Assembly: GCA_946533615.1 (NCBI GenBank) | Contig: CAMNBY010000072.1 | Span: 1-9,774 of the forward strand | DNA from: an uncultured Clostridia bacterium | Lineage (GTDB): Bacteria; Bacillota; Clostridia; Oscillospirales; Ruminococcaceae | Length of the DNA: 9,774 bases | Direction of reading: 5' to 3' | Part shown: positions 1 to 5,831 of the stretch, in pieces | Layout: the number at the start of each line of letters is the position of its first letter | How positions within the stretch are numbered: position 1 is the first letter of the stretch | The notes under the pieces: model-generated | The model's database searches: none | Seen by the model: only the letters and a program-made list of their open reading frames with translations | Told to the model about the DNA's origin: nothing | Translations under genes and position numbers: made by a program

Positions 1-187
1 CCTCATATCCTCTCAGAAGCTTTTCAAGGGCTTCTTCGTTCTTCACTTCCGCTACGTGTTCGGCATCGGCAATCTTCTTTTTTAGTTCGAGGATAGCCCC
101 AAAATATGCCGCTGCAATAAACATAAATAATGCTGCTACCGCTGAACATATCACCATTACGACAAGGCCGAAAACAATGTCAGCCAT
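1..187 (-). CDS. Small membrane protein with coiled coil, 3' end cut by window edge
   Basis: The reading frame opens with ATG at 187-185 and runs off the left edge, giving at least 62 residues. The protein begins MADIVFGLVVMVICSAVAAL. Residues 4-32 form one long hydrophobic stretch, best read as a single transmembrane helix. From residue 34 it becomes charged and helical, with Lys and Glu in a spacing that suggests a coiled coil. AGAGG lies 8 nt before the ATG, inside the last codons of the 116-residue gene upstream, which it overlaps by 8 nt. An in-frame ATG two codons earlier (193-191) sits too close to that site. The function is unknown. A small phage membrane protein in an early operon could be an exclusion factor or an anchor, but nothing in the sequence decides this. 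Confidence 0.65.
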   Translation of the reverse strand, partial: MADIVFGLVVMVICSAVAALFMFIAAAYFGAILELKKKIADAEHVAEVKNEEALEKLLRGYE

Positions 188-530
188 TTGCATCACCTCT
201 CTCATCTGAATTAAAAGCCTGCCCTATTCCAGCAGCTATAAATCGATCTTCTTCTGCCTCTGCTCTTATCCGTCTTGAGCGCTCGGATTTAAGCTCTTGC
301 TCCCACTTTATCCAGCCGGGCTTGTCAATCTTCTCATCACCATAGGGCCCATGTATGCGCTGATCTTCGCAGTCGTTGATAAGCACAGCGAGGTCTTTGT
401 CGGTAAGCTCTCTGAGATGCGGTCTGACTATTCCCCGCACCCAATCAGGCATATATGTCATTCTGCCTTGGCAATAGCGTATAGCACAGATAGCGAGAGT
501 TCCGAACAGTTCTTCAGCAATCTTTATCAT
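180..530 (-). CDS. Conserved phage-type hypothetical protein, 116 aa
   Basis: This complete ORF is preceded by AAAGGAGG, 7 nt before the ATG, so the start is well supported. It has no signal peptide or membrane segment. Residues 13-31 contain the stretch CAIRYCQGRMTYMP. From memory, similar R-Y-x-x-G-R-x-T/S-Y-M-P sequences occur in small proteins of many Firmicutes phages, near the replication or late-regulator genes. A second recognisable part is the region around residues 60-76, G-P-Y-G-D-x-x-I-D-K-P-x-W, followed by an Arg/Glu-rich helix at 77-98. The function of this family is not known to me. Position, directly after RusA and two small genes, suggests an accessory role in early phage metabolism. 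It ends with TGA and overlaps the next start by 8 nt. Confidence 0.8.
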   Translation of the reverse strand: MIKIAEELFGTLAICAIRYCQGRMTYMPDWVRGIVRPHLRELTDKDLAVLINDCEDQRIHGPYGDEKIDKPGWIKWEQELKSERSRRIRAEAEEDRFIAAGIGQAFNSDERGDANG

Positions 531-661
531 TTTCTTGCCCTCCTTTCCTGCAAGTCCGTTTTGTTCAACTCTTGAATTTTGTACACCAAATGTGTCTATC
601 CATAGCGGTTCGTTATATCCCTACCGAACAGCTTGTCGGTCACATCTATCGTTATCTTCAT
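527..661 (-). pseudogene. Small gene interrupted by in-frame TAG (21 + 22 codons)
   Basis: An ATG at 661-659 lies 7 nt after GGAGG and overlaps the previous stop as ATGA. It opens a frame encoding MKITIDVTDKLFGRDITNRY plus G, then TAG at 598-596. The same frame then continues without a stop for 22 more codons, ending in DLQERRARK. It stops at a TGA (529-527) that overlaps the next gene's ATG as ATGA, the same junction type seen at 846-843 and 661-658. This suggests an ancestral 44-codon gene now broken by a nonsense codon. Alternatives are a genuine 21-residue peptide at 596-661, a sequencing error, or a frameshift instead: the -1 frame over 607-531 is also open and runs directly into the 116-residue protein. 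No complete gene here ends in TAG. The function is unknown. Confidence 0.4.
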
Positions 662-846
662 ACATATACCTCCTCCAGTCTTGCTATTACTGTACTGTTT
701 CCTGTGACTGCGTCTGTCAGCTCGGCCTGATAGAAGAAGCTGCCGTCCCTTGCGTCCCGGCGGATGATGCAGCCGGTCAGGATATATTCCGCTCCCCGGA
801 ATGTCACTCTGCGGCCAAGCGACTTTTTAACCTCGCCGATCGTCAT
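658..846 (-). CDS. Small phage hypothetical protein, 62 aa
   Basis: The ORF starts with ATG at 846-844, five nt after a GGAGGAG that lies in the last codons of rusA. Start and upstream stop share ATGA, so translation is probably coupled to RusA. The protein opens with MTIGEVKKSLGRRVTFRGAE and then alternates short hydrophobic and polar runs, as expected of a small mostly beta-strand domain. It ends ARLEEVYV. There is no membrane segment, zinc motif or helix-turn-helix. I do not recognise a named family. Its tight coupling to rusA suggests a role in early DNA metabolism, which is inference from position only. Confidence 0.7.
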   Translation of the reverse strand: MTIGEVKKSLGRRVTFRGAEYILTGCIIRRDARDGSFFYQAELTDAVTGNSTVIARLEEVYV

Positions 847-1241
847 GGCAGCTCCTCCACTTTGACATAGATGCCGGAGGGGCTTGTAGTCACCCAGAAC
901 TTCTCGGTGATCTCGCTGGCCACCTGTGCATCGTCCTTCCAGAAGCCTGTGGCTGTCATGCAGTCCTTAAAGAGCTTTACCGTGTTGTCGGTGTCGGGTC
1001 GGGTCGTCTTGTACTCGCCGTCACGGTGGGCGCGTGTGGGATAGCACCACTTTGTCGTCAATCTGACTGCCCCCGTCAGCGGCTTTGGCGGAGCGTGCTT
1101 CGAGAGCAGCCCTATGAACAGCAGCTTCGAGGCTCTGATCTCGTCCTTGGTATAGACCCTCACGCCGCCCCTGCCGTCGATGCCCTTCTGCTGGCTTGTG
1201 ACGGTGGGGAGCTTTTTCATAGGGAGAAAGAATTCTGTCAT
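843..1241 (-). CDS. rusA: RusA family Holliday junction resolvase
   Basis: RusA enzymes are small homodimeric Mg2+-dependent endonucleases that cut four-way DNA junctions arising in recombination or replication. The protein has 132 residues, close to the family's usual 120-140. The hallmark R-P-D-T-D-N is at 81-86, followed by K89, and W-K-D-D-A-Q-V is at 101-107. By spacing, D83, D85, K89 and D104 match the four essential residues of E. coli RusA (D70, D72, K76, D91). The N-terminus FFLPMKKLPT is typical of phage versions. The ATG at 1241-1239 is chosen because AGGAGG (1255-1250) lies 8 nt upstream. An in-frame GTG at 1250 falls inside that site and is unlikely. It follows the repeat-rich gap and overlaps the next small gene by 4 nt. 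In this operon it would resolve structures made by the Sak4-like recombinase and the helicase. Confidence 0.95.
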   Translation of the reverse strand: MTEFFLPMKKLPTVTSQQKGIDGRGGVRVYTKDEIRASKLLFIGLLSKHAPPKPLTGAVRLTTKWCYPTRAHRDGEYKTTRPDTDNTVKLFKDCMTATGFWKDDAQVASEITEKFWVTTSPSGIYVKVEELP

Positions 1242-1249
1242 TGTCTGCA

Positions 1250-1255
1250 CCTCCT
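1250..1255 (-). promoter_or_regulatory. Ribosome-binding site that fixes the rusA start
   Basis: AGGAGG on the minus strand lies 8 nt before the ATG at 1241. It overlaps the in-frame GTG at 1250, so the longer 135-residue reading is not credible. Confidence 0.85.
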
Positions 1256-1286
1256 CGCGTGCGTGCGGATTATTATTTCAGAATAG

Positions 1287-1311
1287 CCTTTCGGGGTCTC
1301 AACCCGAAAGG
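1287..1311. repeat. Perfect 9-bp inverted repeat, hairpin-forming
   Basis: CCTTTCGGG (1287-1295) and CCCGAAAGG (1303-1311) are separated by 7 nt. On the plus strand the stem can extend to about 13 pairs, 1283-1286 with 1312-1315, including one G-U. Neither strand shows a T-run right after the stem, so it is a poor intrinsic terminator. It could be an extruded hairpin, a protein-binding site or an RNA processing structure. Confidence 0.8.
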
Positions 1312-1312
1312 T

Positions 1313-1331
1313 TATATTATGTAATAATATA
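1313..1331. repeat. AT-only inverted repeat (8-bp arms, 3-nt centre)
   Basis: TATATTAT, then GTA, then ATAATATA. All pairs are A-T, so this is the most easily melted spot in the region. It directly abuts the 9-bp GC-rich hairpin on one side and the T-tract repeats on the other. That position would suit a DNA unwinding element. Confidence 0.8.
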
Positions 1332-1360
1332 CTTTTTCTTCCCTCGGGAAAAAAGCGGCT

Positions 1361-1462
1361 TTTTCTCGGTTTTTTCCCTCAGAGGGAAAATATCGGTAAT
1401 TTTCGGTTTTTTCCCTTTGAGAGAAATTTTTGAGGGAAGGGAAAATTTTCGGTTTTTTCCTT
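1361..1462. repeat. Three direct copies of a T-tract iteron-like motif
   Basis: On the plus strand the core CGGTTTTTTCC appears with its first base at 1367, 1404 and 1450. The 5' flank TTTT(CT)CGG is shared and 3' CCCT or CCTT follows. Copy distances are 37 and 46 nt. Between them lie inverted GGGAAAA copies at 1346, 1384 and 1439; 1372-1390 can form a TTTTCCC/GGGAAAA hairpin with a 5-nt loop. The last copy includes the primase-helicase stop codon. A degenerate fourth unit is at 1333-1345. Confidence 0.75.
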
Positions 1463-3668
1463 ATTGCTTCAGACCGCATTCGCCTTCGTCTATCCAGAAC
1501 CTGCCATGCTCTTTCAAGTGAGCCCGTACAGTTTTTTCAGATACTCCGAGGTATTCTGCGAGTTCTGATATCTTGCATTTGTTGTCCTGCTCTACCCCAC
1601 TGAACGCTGTCTCTATAGCTGTTATCCTTTCGTTCTTTTTCTGCTCCTTGGTCTTCTTCTGCCCGAGATTGCTCCTCGGGTCATGCTCTCCCTCATACGC
1701 CGCATCTTTCAGCACCTCGTCTTCGTCGGCACGGTGGACGGGATAATCGAACCACAGGTTCAGGGGCGGCTGCTTGGGGAACTCTCTGAACGTTCCCTCG
1801 ATGCGCCAGGCTGTGCGGGCTCTGACGGCTGCCTTTGCCTTATCAATGTCATTCATCATCAGCTTGAAGGACTGCTCGGGGAGCTCTCGCTGGGCGGTAT
1901 CTCTCAGGGTCGGCAAAGAGAAACGATCGTCATCGGAAACGCTCTCCTGCTTGCCGAAGCGGCAAAGCCAGCCGTATACTACCTTGCAGGCCGCCTTGTC
2001 CTCCTGCTGCTTCCTGAGTCCGTCGGTGACTGCGAGCTCTGTGAGGTCGAGCAGGGCGTCGGGGTCGCGTGCGAACACTCCCGAGCCCGAGGCTCTGTCC
2101 ATCGAGCGCTTGCCGCTCTGGCTGCCCTTGCTGTGGTGGTGACAGTAGATCACGGCGCAGCCCAGCTCTGTGCAGACTTTGTCGAACTGATTGCAGAAAC
2201 GAGCCATCTGATCTGCGCTGTTCTCGTCGCCCGTGATGATTTTGTATATCGGGTCAATCACTATTGCTATGTAGTTCTTCTTCTGCGCCCTGCGTATGAG
2301 CTTTGGCGCGAGCTGATCCATCGGAACGGAGCGGCCTCTGAGGTTCCATATATCTATTTTGCCGAGGTTGTCGGGCTTGACCTGCATCGTGGTATAAACG
2401 TCCTTGAACCGGTGCAGGCAGCTTGCGCGGTCAAGCTCGAGGTTGACGTAGAGCACTCTGCCCTGAGCGCAGCCGAAGCCGAGCCACTTGATACCCTCTG
2501 CGAGGGCTATGCAAAGCTCGATGAGTGCAAACGACTTTCCTGCTTTGGATGGCCCTGCGATCAGCATCTTGTGTCCCTGTCTGAGCACTCCGTCGATGAG
2601 CGGCGGCGCCAGCTCCGGCAGATCGTCCCAGACGCTTGCAAGGCTCTCCTCGTCGGGCAGATCGTCATTTATGCTCTCGATGTAGTCCTTCCATTCCTCG
2701 AAGCTGCTCTTTCCTATATTCTTATCGACTATGAACTGCTTTCTTCCGTTTCTCGTCACGCCGGGCATACGGCTCAGGCGTGAAGGGTTGCGGTTCTGTT
2801 TGTCGATGTCCAGACCGTTCTCCTTGCAGACCTTGTATAGGTAGTCCACCCGGCGGCGGTACTCTTCGTAATTCTGAGCATCTATCCTGACGATAGCGTG
2901 CAGGCTCTTGCCGCCGCTGTAAACGAGTATCGCCACCGGCAGCTCCAGCTCTCGGATCACGGCGTTCTGCTGCTCGAGGGGCATACTGTCGCTCTCGACC
3001 AGCGCATAGCGGAAGTCGGTGACGTTCTCGTTCTTGACTCCCTTACCATCCAGTGGATTGAAACGGATCCAGGCACCGGCCTCGGGGTTGAAGTCGCCGA
3101 ACACTGCACCGATATCACCACCGCAGTTGTTGAGCAGCGCGATCAGCTCACCGGCAGTGCGGTCACAAGCTCCTTTGGTGGGGAGATACTTTCTCTTGCC
3201 CTTATCCTCACTCTCCCAGGTCTCGGTGACGTAGCCGACATTCTCGCCGGCTTCAAAGAGCGTTTCAAGGTATGTTCTGATCTCATTCACAGGATCCCAT
3301 ATTGCCGGCTCTCTGAACGGAATGCCCTCACCGGTAGTGAGCTGTACGCCGCTGTCATCGCCCTCATAGCTGATCTCGCTGTCCCAGTCGAGCTCGCGGA
3401 ACTCGCCTGCCGGAGACCATCCCCTGTCCTTGGCCATCTGCACGATCGTGCCGGCTGTCACAGGCTCCGCCGACCCGTTGAACCCCGACCACTTGCTCTC
3501 ACACTCGCCGCTGTGATAGCGGCTGTCAGATCTCGACCAGGAGTCCCAGTCAGAAACGGTATAGCCCTCATATTTGAGAGCCATACCGACATTGATCCAT
3601 TCCTGATAAGTGCAATCCGAAGGCGGAATATATTTAAGTATTTCCAAAAGCGAACCAGTCAACTTCAT
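1461..3668 (-). CDS. Primase-helicase (PriCT-2 like, AEP primase, RepA-type ATPase, HTH)
   Basis: A 735-residue multidomain replication protein. Residues 10-85 resemble the PriCT-2 primase-associated domain (Y-I-P-P, then W-I-N-V-G-M-A-L-K). Residues 125-330 look like an archaeo-eukaryotic primase core, with E225/D227 in Y-A-L-V-E-S-D as probable metal ligands and S-G-G-K-S-L-H at 251-257. A RecA-fold helicase of the RepA type follows: Walker A GPSKAGKS (372-379), Walker B I-V-I-D (469-472), H-H-H-S-K (510-514) and the family stretch D-R-A-S-G-S-G at 524-530. Residues 680-725 form a helix-turn-helix (ISELAEYLGVSEKTVRAHLK). It probably unwinds and primes phage DNA. The start overlaps the helicase gene by 35 nt. 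AGGAGG is only 2 nt before the ATG, so a TTG at codon 3 (8-nt spacing) is possible. Confidence 0.9.
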   Translation of the reverse strand: MKLTGSLLEILKYIPPSDCTYQEWINVGMALKYEGYTVSDWDSWSRSDSRYHSGECESKWSGFNGSAEPVTAGTIVQMAKDRGWSPAGEFRELDWDSEISYEGDDSGVQLTTGEGIPFREPAIWDPVNEIRTYLETLFEAGENVGYVTETWESEDKGKRKYLPTKGACDRTAGELIALLNNCGGDIGAVFGDFNPEAGAWIRFNPLDGKGVKNENVTDFRYALVESDSMPLEQQNAVIRELELPVAILVYSGGKSLHAIVRIDAQNYEEYRRRVDYLYKVCKENGLDIDKQNRNPSRLSRMPGVTRNGRKQFIVDKNIGKSSFEEWKDYIESINDDLPDEESLASVWDDLPELAPPLIDGVLRQGHKMLIAGPSKAGKSFALIELCIALAEGIKWLGFGCAQGRVLYVNLELDRASCLHRFKDVYTTMQVKPDNLGKIDIWNLRGRSVPMDQLAPKLIRRAQKKNYIAIVIDPIYKIITGDENSADQMARFCNQFDKVCTELGCAVIYCHHHSKGSQSGKRSMDRASGSGVFARDPDALLDLTELAVTDGLRKQQEDKAACKVVYGWLCRFGKQESVSDDDRFSLPTLRDTAQRELPEQSFKLMMNDIDKAKAAVRARTAWRIEGTFREFPKQPPLNLWFDYPVHRADEDEVLKDAAYEGEHDPRSNLGQKKTKEQKKNERITAIETAFSGVEQDNKCKISELAEYLGVSEKTVRAHLKEHGRFWIDEGECGLKQ

Positions 3669-5268
3669 TTCCTCCTGTCGCTGCGGCTTCCGGCTTGTAA
3701 TCAGCAGGCACTATGCCCCCCGGAACGCACCAGTTGTTGGCCGCTATTCTTGATATCATTTTGTTGGCAGCTTCAAAGCTCCATTCACCGACGTGCAGAA
3801 AGCCTTTGTTCTCCAGCAGGCGTATCTGCTTCGGAGTGGTCAACCCCTCTGCCCTGCGCTTGGCGAGCCGGTCAAGGATAAGTGAGGCCTTGCCTGCATT
3901 GTCGATCTCGTCCGGAAAGATGCCGGCCTTTTCGAGCTGAGCCTTCTGCTTTTCCGAAGGCGGAGCGCACTCCCAGCCGAAGGCCGGAACATAAGAGGAC
4001 AGATCCTCTGCACAGATCGACATTTCATATTGCAGCGGATCCACCAGCTTCCGCTTGCGGCTGCGCATCTCTTTCAGCTTTTTGGCAAGCGCCTCCTCAC
4101 GGGCAGAAACTACATCTTCACTTGCCTGCTTTTCGGCCTGCTCGATGTCCACAGCACAGCCCGCATCGTCCGCTAAGTTCTCTGTCATCTTCTGAGCCAC
4201 CTCCGGGCTCTCGCAGATCAGATGTGCAGGATGGCAGAGCTCGTGGCGCTCGGTGTGCCACAGGAAGTCGAGCAATAGGAGATGATCCTTGCCCTCGCAG
4301 AGGCGTGTGCCGCGTCCGACCATCTGGCAGTAGAGCGAGCGCACCTTTGTCGGCCGCAGCACCACGATGCAGTCAACGCTCGGGCAGTCCCAGCCTTCCG
4401 TGAGCAGCATCGAGTTGCAAAGCACATTATACTTGCCCTCATCAAAATCCTTGAGGATCTCTGCTCTGTTATCACTCTCGCCATTGACCTCTGCTGCGCG
4501 GAAGCCCTTGCTGTTCAGTATATCTCTGAATTTCTGTGATGTCTTTATGAGCGGCAGGAACACAACAGTCTTGCGCTTCTTGCAGTAATTGAGCATCTCG
4601 TCCGCTATCTGATAGAGATAGGGGTCGAGTGCTGTGTCTATGTCTGATGCCTTGAAGTCTCCCGACTGCATCGCCACACCTGAAAGATCCAGTTTCAGCG
4701 GGATCGTAACGGCTTTGATCGGTGACAGATAGCCTTCTTTGATCGCCTTCGGCAGAGTGTACTCATAAGCGAGGCTGTCAAATACCTGCCCGAGATTTTT
4801 CATATCTCCCCTGTCGGGTGTAGCAGTTACTCCCAGCACCTTTGCTGACGGAAAATGCCCCAGAACTCTTGTGTAACTGTCTGAGATCGCGTGATGTGCC
4901 TCGTCAATGATGATGTCGTCGAAGTAGTCCTCTGAGAATCCTGCGAGCCTTTTCTCGCGCATCAGCGTCTGAACGCTCCCCACGACTACTCTGTACCAGC
5001 TGCCGAGACAGCTCTGCTCTGCTTTTTCTACTGCCGAGATCAGACCTGTTGACTTTTTCAGCTTGTCCGCCGCCTGGTCGAGGAGCTCGCCTCTGTGGGC
5101 GAGTATCAGCACCCTCTCTCCCCTGCGGACACACTCCTGGGTTACATCGGAGAAGACTATGGTCTTGCCGGTACCGGTAGGCAGGACGAGCAGCGTGCGG
5201 CTGTTGCCCTTATCCCACTCGGAAAAAACGGCATCCCTGGCCTCTCTCTGATAGGGTCTCAGCTCCAT
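3634..5268 (-). CDS. DEAH-box superfamily 2 helicase
   Basis: ATP-dependent DNA helicase or translocase of the COG1061/UvsW-like type, 544 residues. Motifs appear in order: L-R-P-Y-Q near residue 3 (Q-motif-like), Walker A LPTGTGKT (29-36), A-H-R near 57, DEAH (122-125), T-A-T (148-150) and Q-M-V-G-R-G-T-R (315-322) as motif VI. The two RecA-like domains end near residue 345. A charged helical linker follows (375-408), then two helical segments at about 437-472 and 478-520 with related Q-x-x-L-L/L-E-x-x-G patterns. It probably remodels forks or recombination intermediates beside Sak4, DUF669 and RusA. The start overlaps the upstream stop as TGATG, so it depends on coupling; the only SD-like sequence is a weak GGGTAG. 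A restriction-type helicase is unlikely, as there is no nuclease or methylase nearby. Confidence 0.93.
   Translation of the reverse strand: MELRPYQREARDAVFSEWDKGNSRTLLVLPTGTGKTIVFSDVTQECVRRGERVLILAHRGELLDQAADKLKKSTGLISAVEKAEQSCLGSWYRVVVGSVQTLMREKRLAGFSEDYFDDIIIDEAHHAISDSYTRVLGHFPSAKVLGVTATPDRGDMKNLGQVFDSLAYEYTLPKAIKEGYLSPIKAVTIPLKLDLSGVAMQSGDFKASDIDTALDPYLYQIADEMLNYCKKRKTVVFLPLIKTSQKFRDILNSKGFRAAEVNGESDNRAEILKDFDEGKYNVLCNSMLLTEGWDCPSVDCIVVLRPTKVRSLYCQMVGRGTRLCEGKDHLLLLDFLWHTERHELCHPAHLICESPEVAQKMTENLADDAGCAVDIEQAEKQASEDVVSAREEALAKKLKEMRSRKRKLVDPLQYEMSICAEDLSSYVPAFGWECAPPSEKQKAQLEKAGIFPDEIDNAGKASLILDRLAKRRAEGLTTPKQIRLLENKGFLHVGEWSFEAANKMISRIAANNWCVPGGIVPADYKPEAAATGGNEVDWFAFGNT
3671..3676 (-). 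promoter_or_regulatory. Unusually close ribosome-binding site of primase-helicase
   Basis: AGGAGG ends only 2 nt before the ATG at 3668-3666, which is too close for normal initiation. The TTG at 3662-3660, codon 3 of the same frame, lies 8 nt away and may be the true start. This would shorten the protein by two residues. Confidence 0.5.
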
Positions 5269-5819
5269 CAGAAGCTACCCGGCTTCCAGCCGTTAGCAGC
5301 AGGCTGCTGATAGGTCTGCTGCGGCTGCTGATATGCCTGCTGCGGCTGCTGATAGGTCTGCTGATAAACAGGCTGCTTGGGGCTTAATGTCTCCACCTGC
5401 TCATCGTAGGCGTAGAACTTTTTGATCTTATTTGACTTGCCCTCGGAGCCGTCCTTCTTTGTATATGTATCAACATATACATGGCACTTGCCCCTCTTTC
5501 CCGGAACGGCTCCCCAGTTCATACGCAGGGGCTCGCCGTGCTTTTTCAGTCCGAGTGCAAGGAAGAACTGCGAGAGCTTCCACTCAAACCTATTGCATAA
5601 AAGCAGGTTCTCGGTTATGTCGATGCTGTCTTTTTCACCCCAGATTGTGATCGTCACCTTTGCCATGTTGCAGGGCGGCACTTTTTCCGAGCCGTTGTGA
5701 CGCGCTCTGTCCACCTTGCTTACCGTGAAATCATAGTCGCCCTCGGGCAGCAGCACGAATTCCTTGCCCTCGTCGCTGATCTCGTCTTCCCAGCCGTACT
5801 CTCTGAATTCTTCGTTCAT
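5268..5819 (-). CDS. DUF669 family SSB-like protein
   Basis: A 183-residue protein of the DUF669 family, found in phage replication modules and thought to bind single-stranded DNA. The core is about residues 20-140: L-P-E-G-D-Y-D-F-T-V at 24-33, a beta-rich stretch through V-T-I-T-I-W, then the helical part F-E-W-K-L-S-Q-F-F-L-A-L-G. From 149 to 174 there is a low-complexity linker of Y-Q-Q-P-Q-Q units. A short tip, NGWKPGSF, ends the protein. This layout (DNA-binding core, Gln/Pro-rich linker, conserved aromatic tip) mirrors bacterial SSB, where the tip docks partner enzymes. AAGGAGG lies 6 nt before the ATG, just after the Sak4 stop. The stop overlaps the helicase start. Family membership rests on pattern memory and gene order; the SSB-like role is inference. 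Confidence 0.82.
   Translation of the reverse strand: MNEEFREYGWEDEISDEGKEFVLLPEGDYDFTVSKVDRARHNGSEKVPPCNMAKVTITIWGEKDSIDITENLLLCNRFEWKLSQFFLALGLKKHGEPLRMNWGAVPGKRGKCHVYVDTYTKKDGSEGKSNKIKKFYAYDEQVETLSPKQPVYQQTYQQPQQAYQQPQQTYQQPAANGWKPGSF
5303..5365 (-). repeat. Three tandem 21-bp units coding Y-Q-Q-P-Q-Q
   Basis: Units at 5303-5323, 5324-5344 and 5345-5365 differ at only a few bases. They lie in frame in the DUF669 gene and encode heptads of the type A/T-Y-Q-Q-P-Q-Q. The near identity at DNA level suggests recent slippage, so copy number may vary between relatives. Confidence 0.85.
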
Positions 5820-5831
5820 ATTATATCCTCC

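Larger units (their letters stand above)
1283..1460. other. Candidate phage replication origin (repeat-rich gap)
   Basis: This is the only substantial non-coding stretch in the window. It lies directly downstream of the primase-helicase gene. It holds a perfect 9-bp inverted repeat (1287-1311), an adjoining 8-bp all-AT palindrome (1313-1331) and several copies of a T-tract motif, CGGTTTTTTCC(C) on the plus strand, with inverted TTTTCCC/GGGAAAA pairs. Iterons next to an AT-rich unwinding element, beside the initiator gene, is the known layout of many phage, plasmid and satellite-island origins. Function as an origin is inference. A transcription attenuator or operator for the downstream rusA group is the main alternative. 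No convincing sigma-70 promoter was found here. Confidence 0.45.

Noticed and set aside
527..661. Phage-wide TAG recoding (alternative genetic code)
   Set aside because: All long genes give full-length, motif-complete proteins with no internal TAG, so a general code change is not supported. Only local loss or suppression remains possible.
1265..1297. Minus-strand promoter for rusA (TTGAGA at 1302-1297 with an AT-rich -10)
   Set aside because: The spacer would be about 19 nt and the -10 is poor (AATAAT). Evidence is too weak to list as a feature.
1287..1311. Rho-independent terminator after the primase-helicase
   Set aside because: The stem is good, but neither strand has a T-tract immediately after it, and the hairpin lies about 150 nt past the stop.
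1361..1462. CRISPR array in the gap
   Set aside because: The copies are short, unevenly spaced and mixed with inverted copies, unlike repeat-spacer arrays.
1683..2783. Long open frame on the plus strand opposite the primase-helicase
   Set aside because: It lies entirely antisense to a protein with clear Walker, primase and HTH motifs, has no ribosome-binding site worth the name, and encodes no recognisable domain. It is a by-product of GC-rich codon use on the other strand.
2898..3881. Plus-strand open frame across the primase-helicase and helicase junction
   Set aside because: It is antisense to two well-supported genes and spans their junction. It has no motif and no plausible start signal.
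5303..5365. CRISPR-like array
   Set aside because: The units are contiguous and in frame, and have no spacers. It is a coding tandem repeat.
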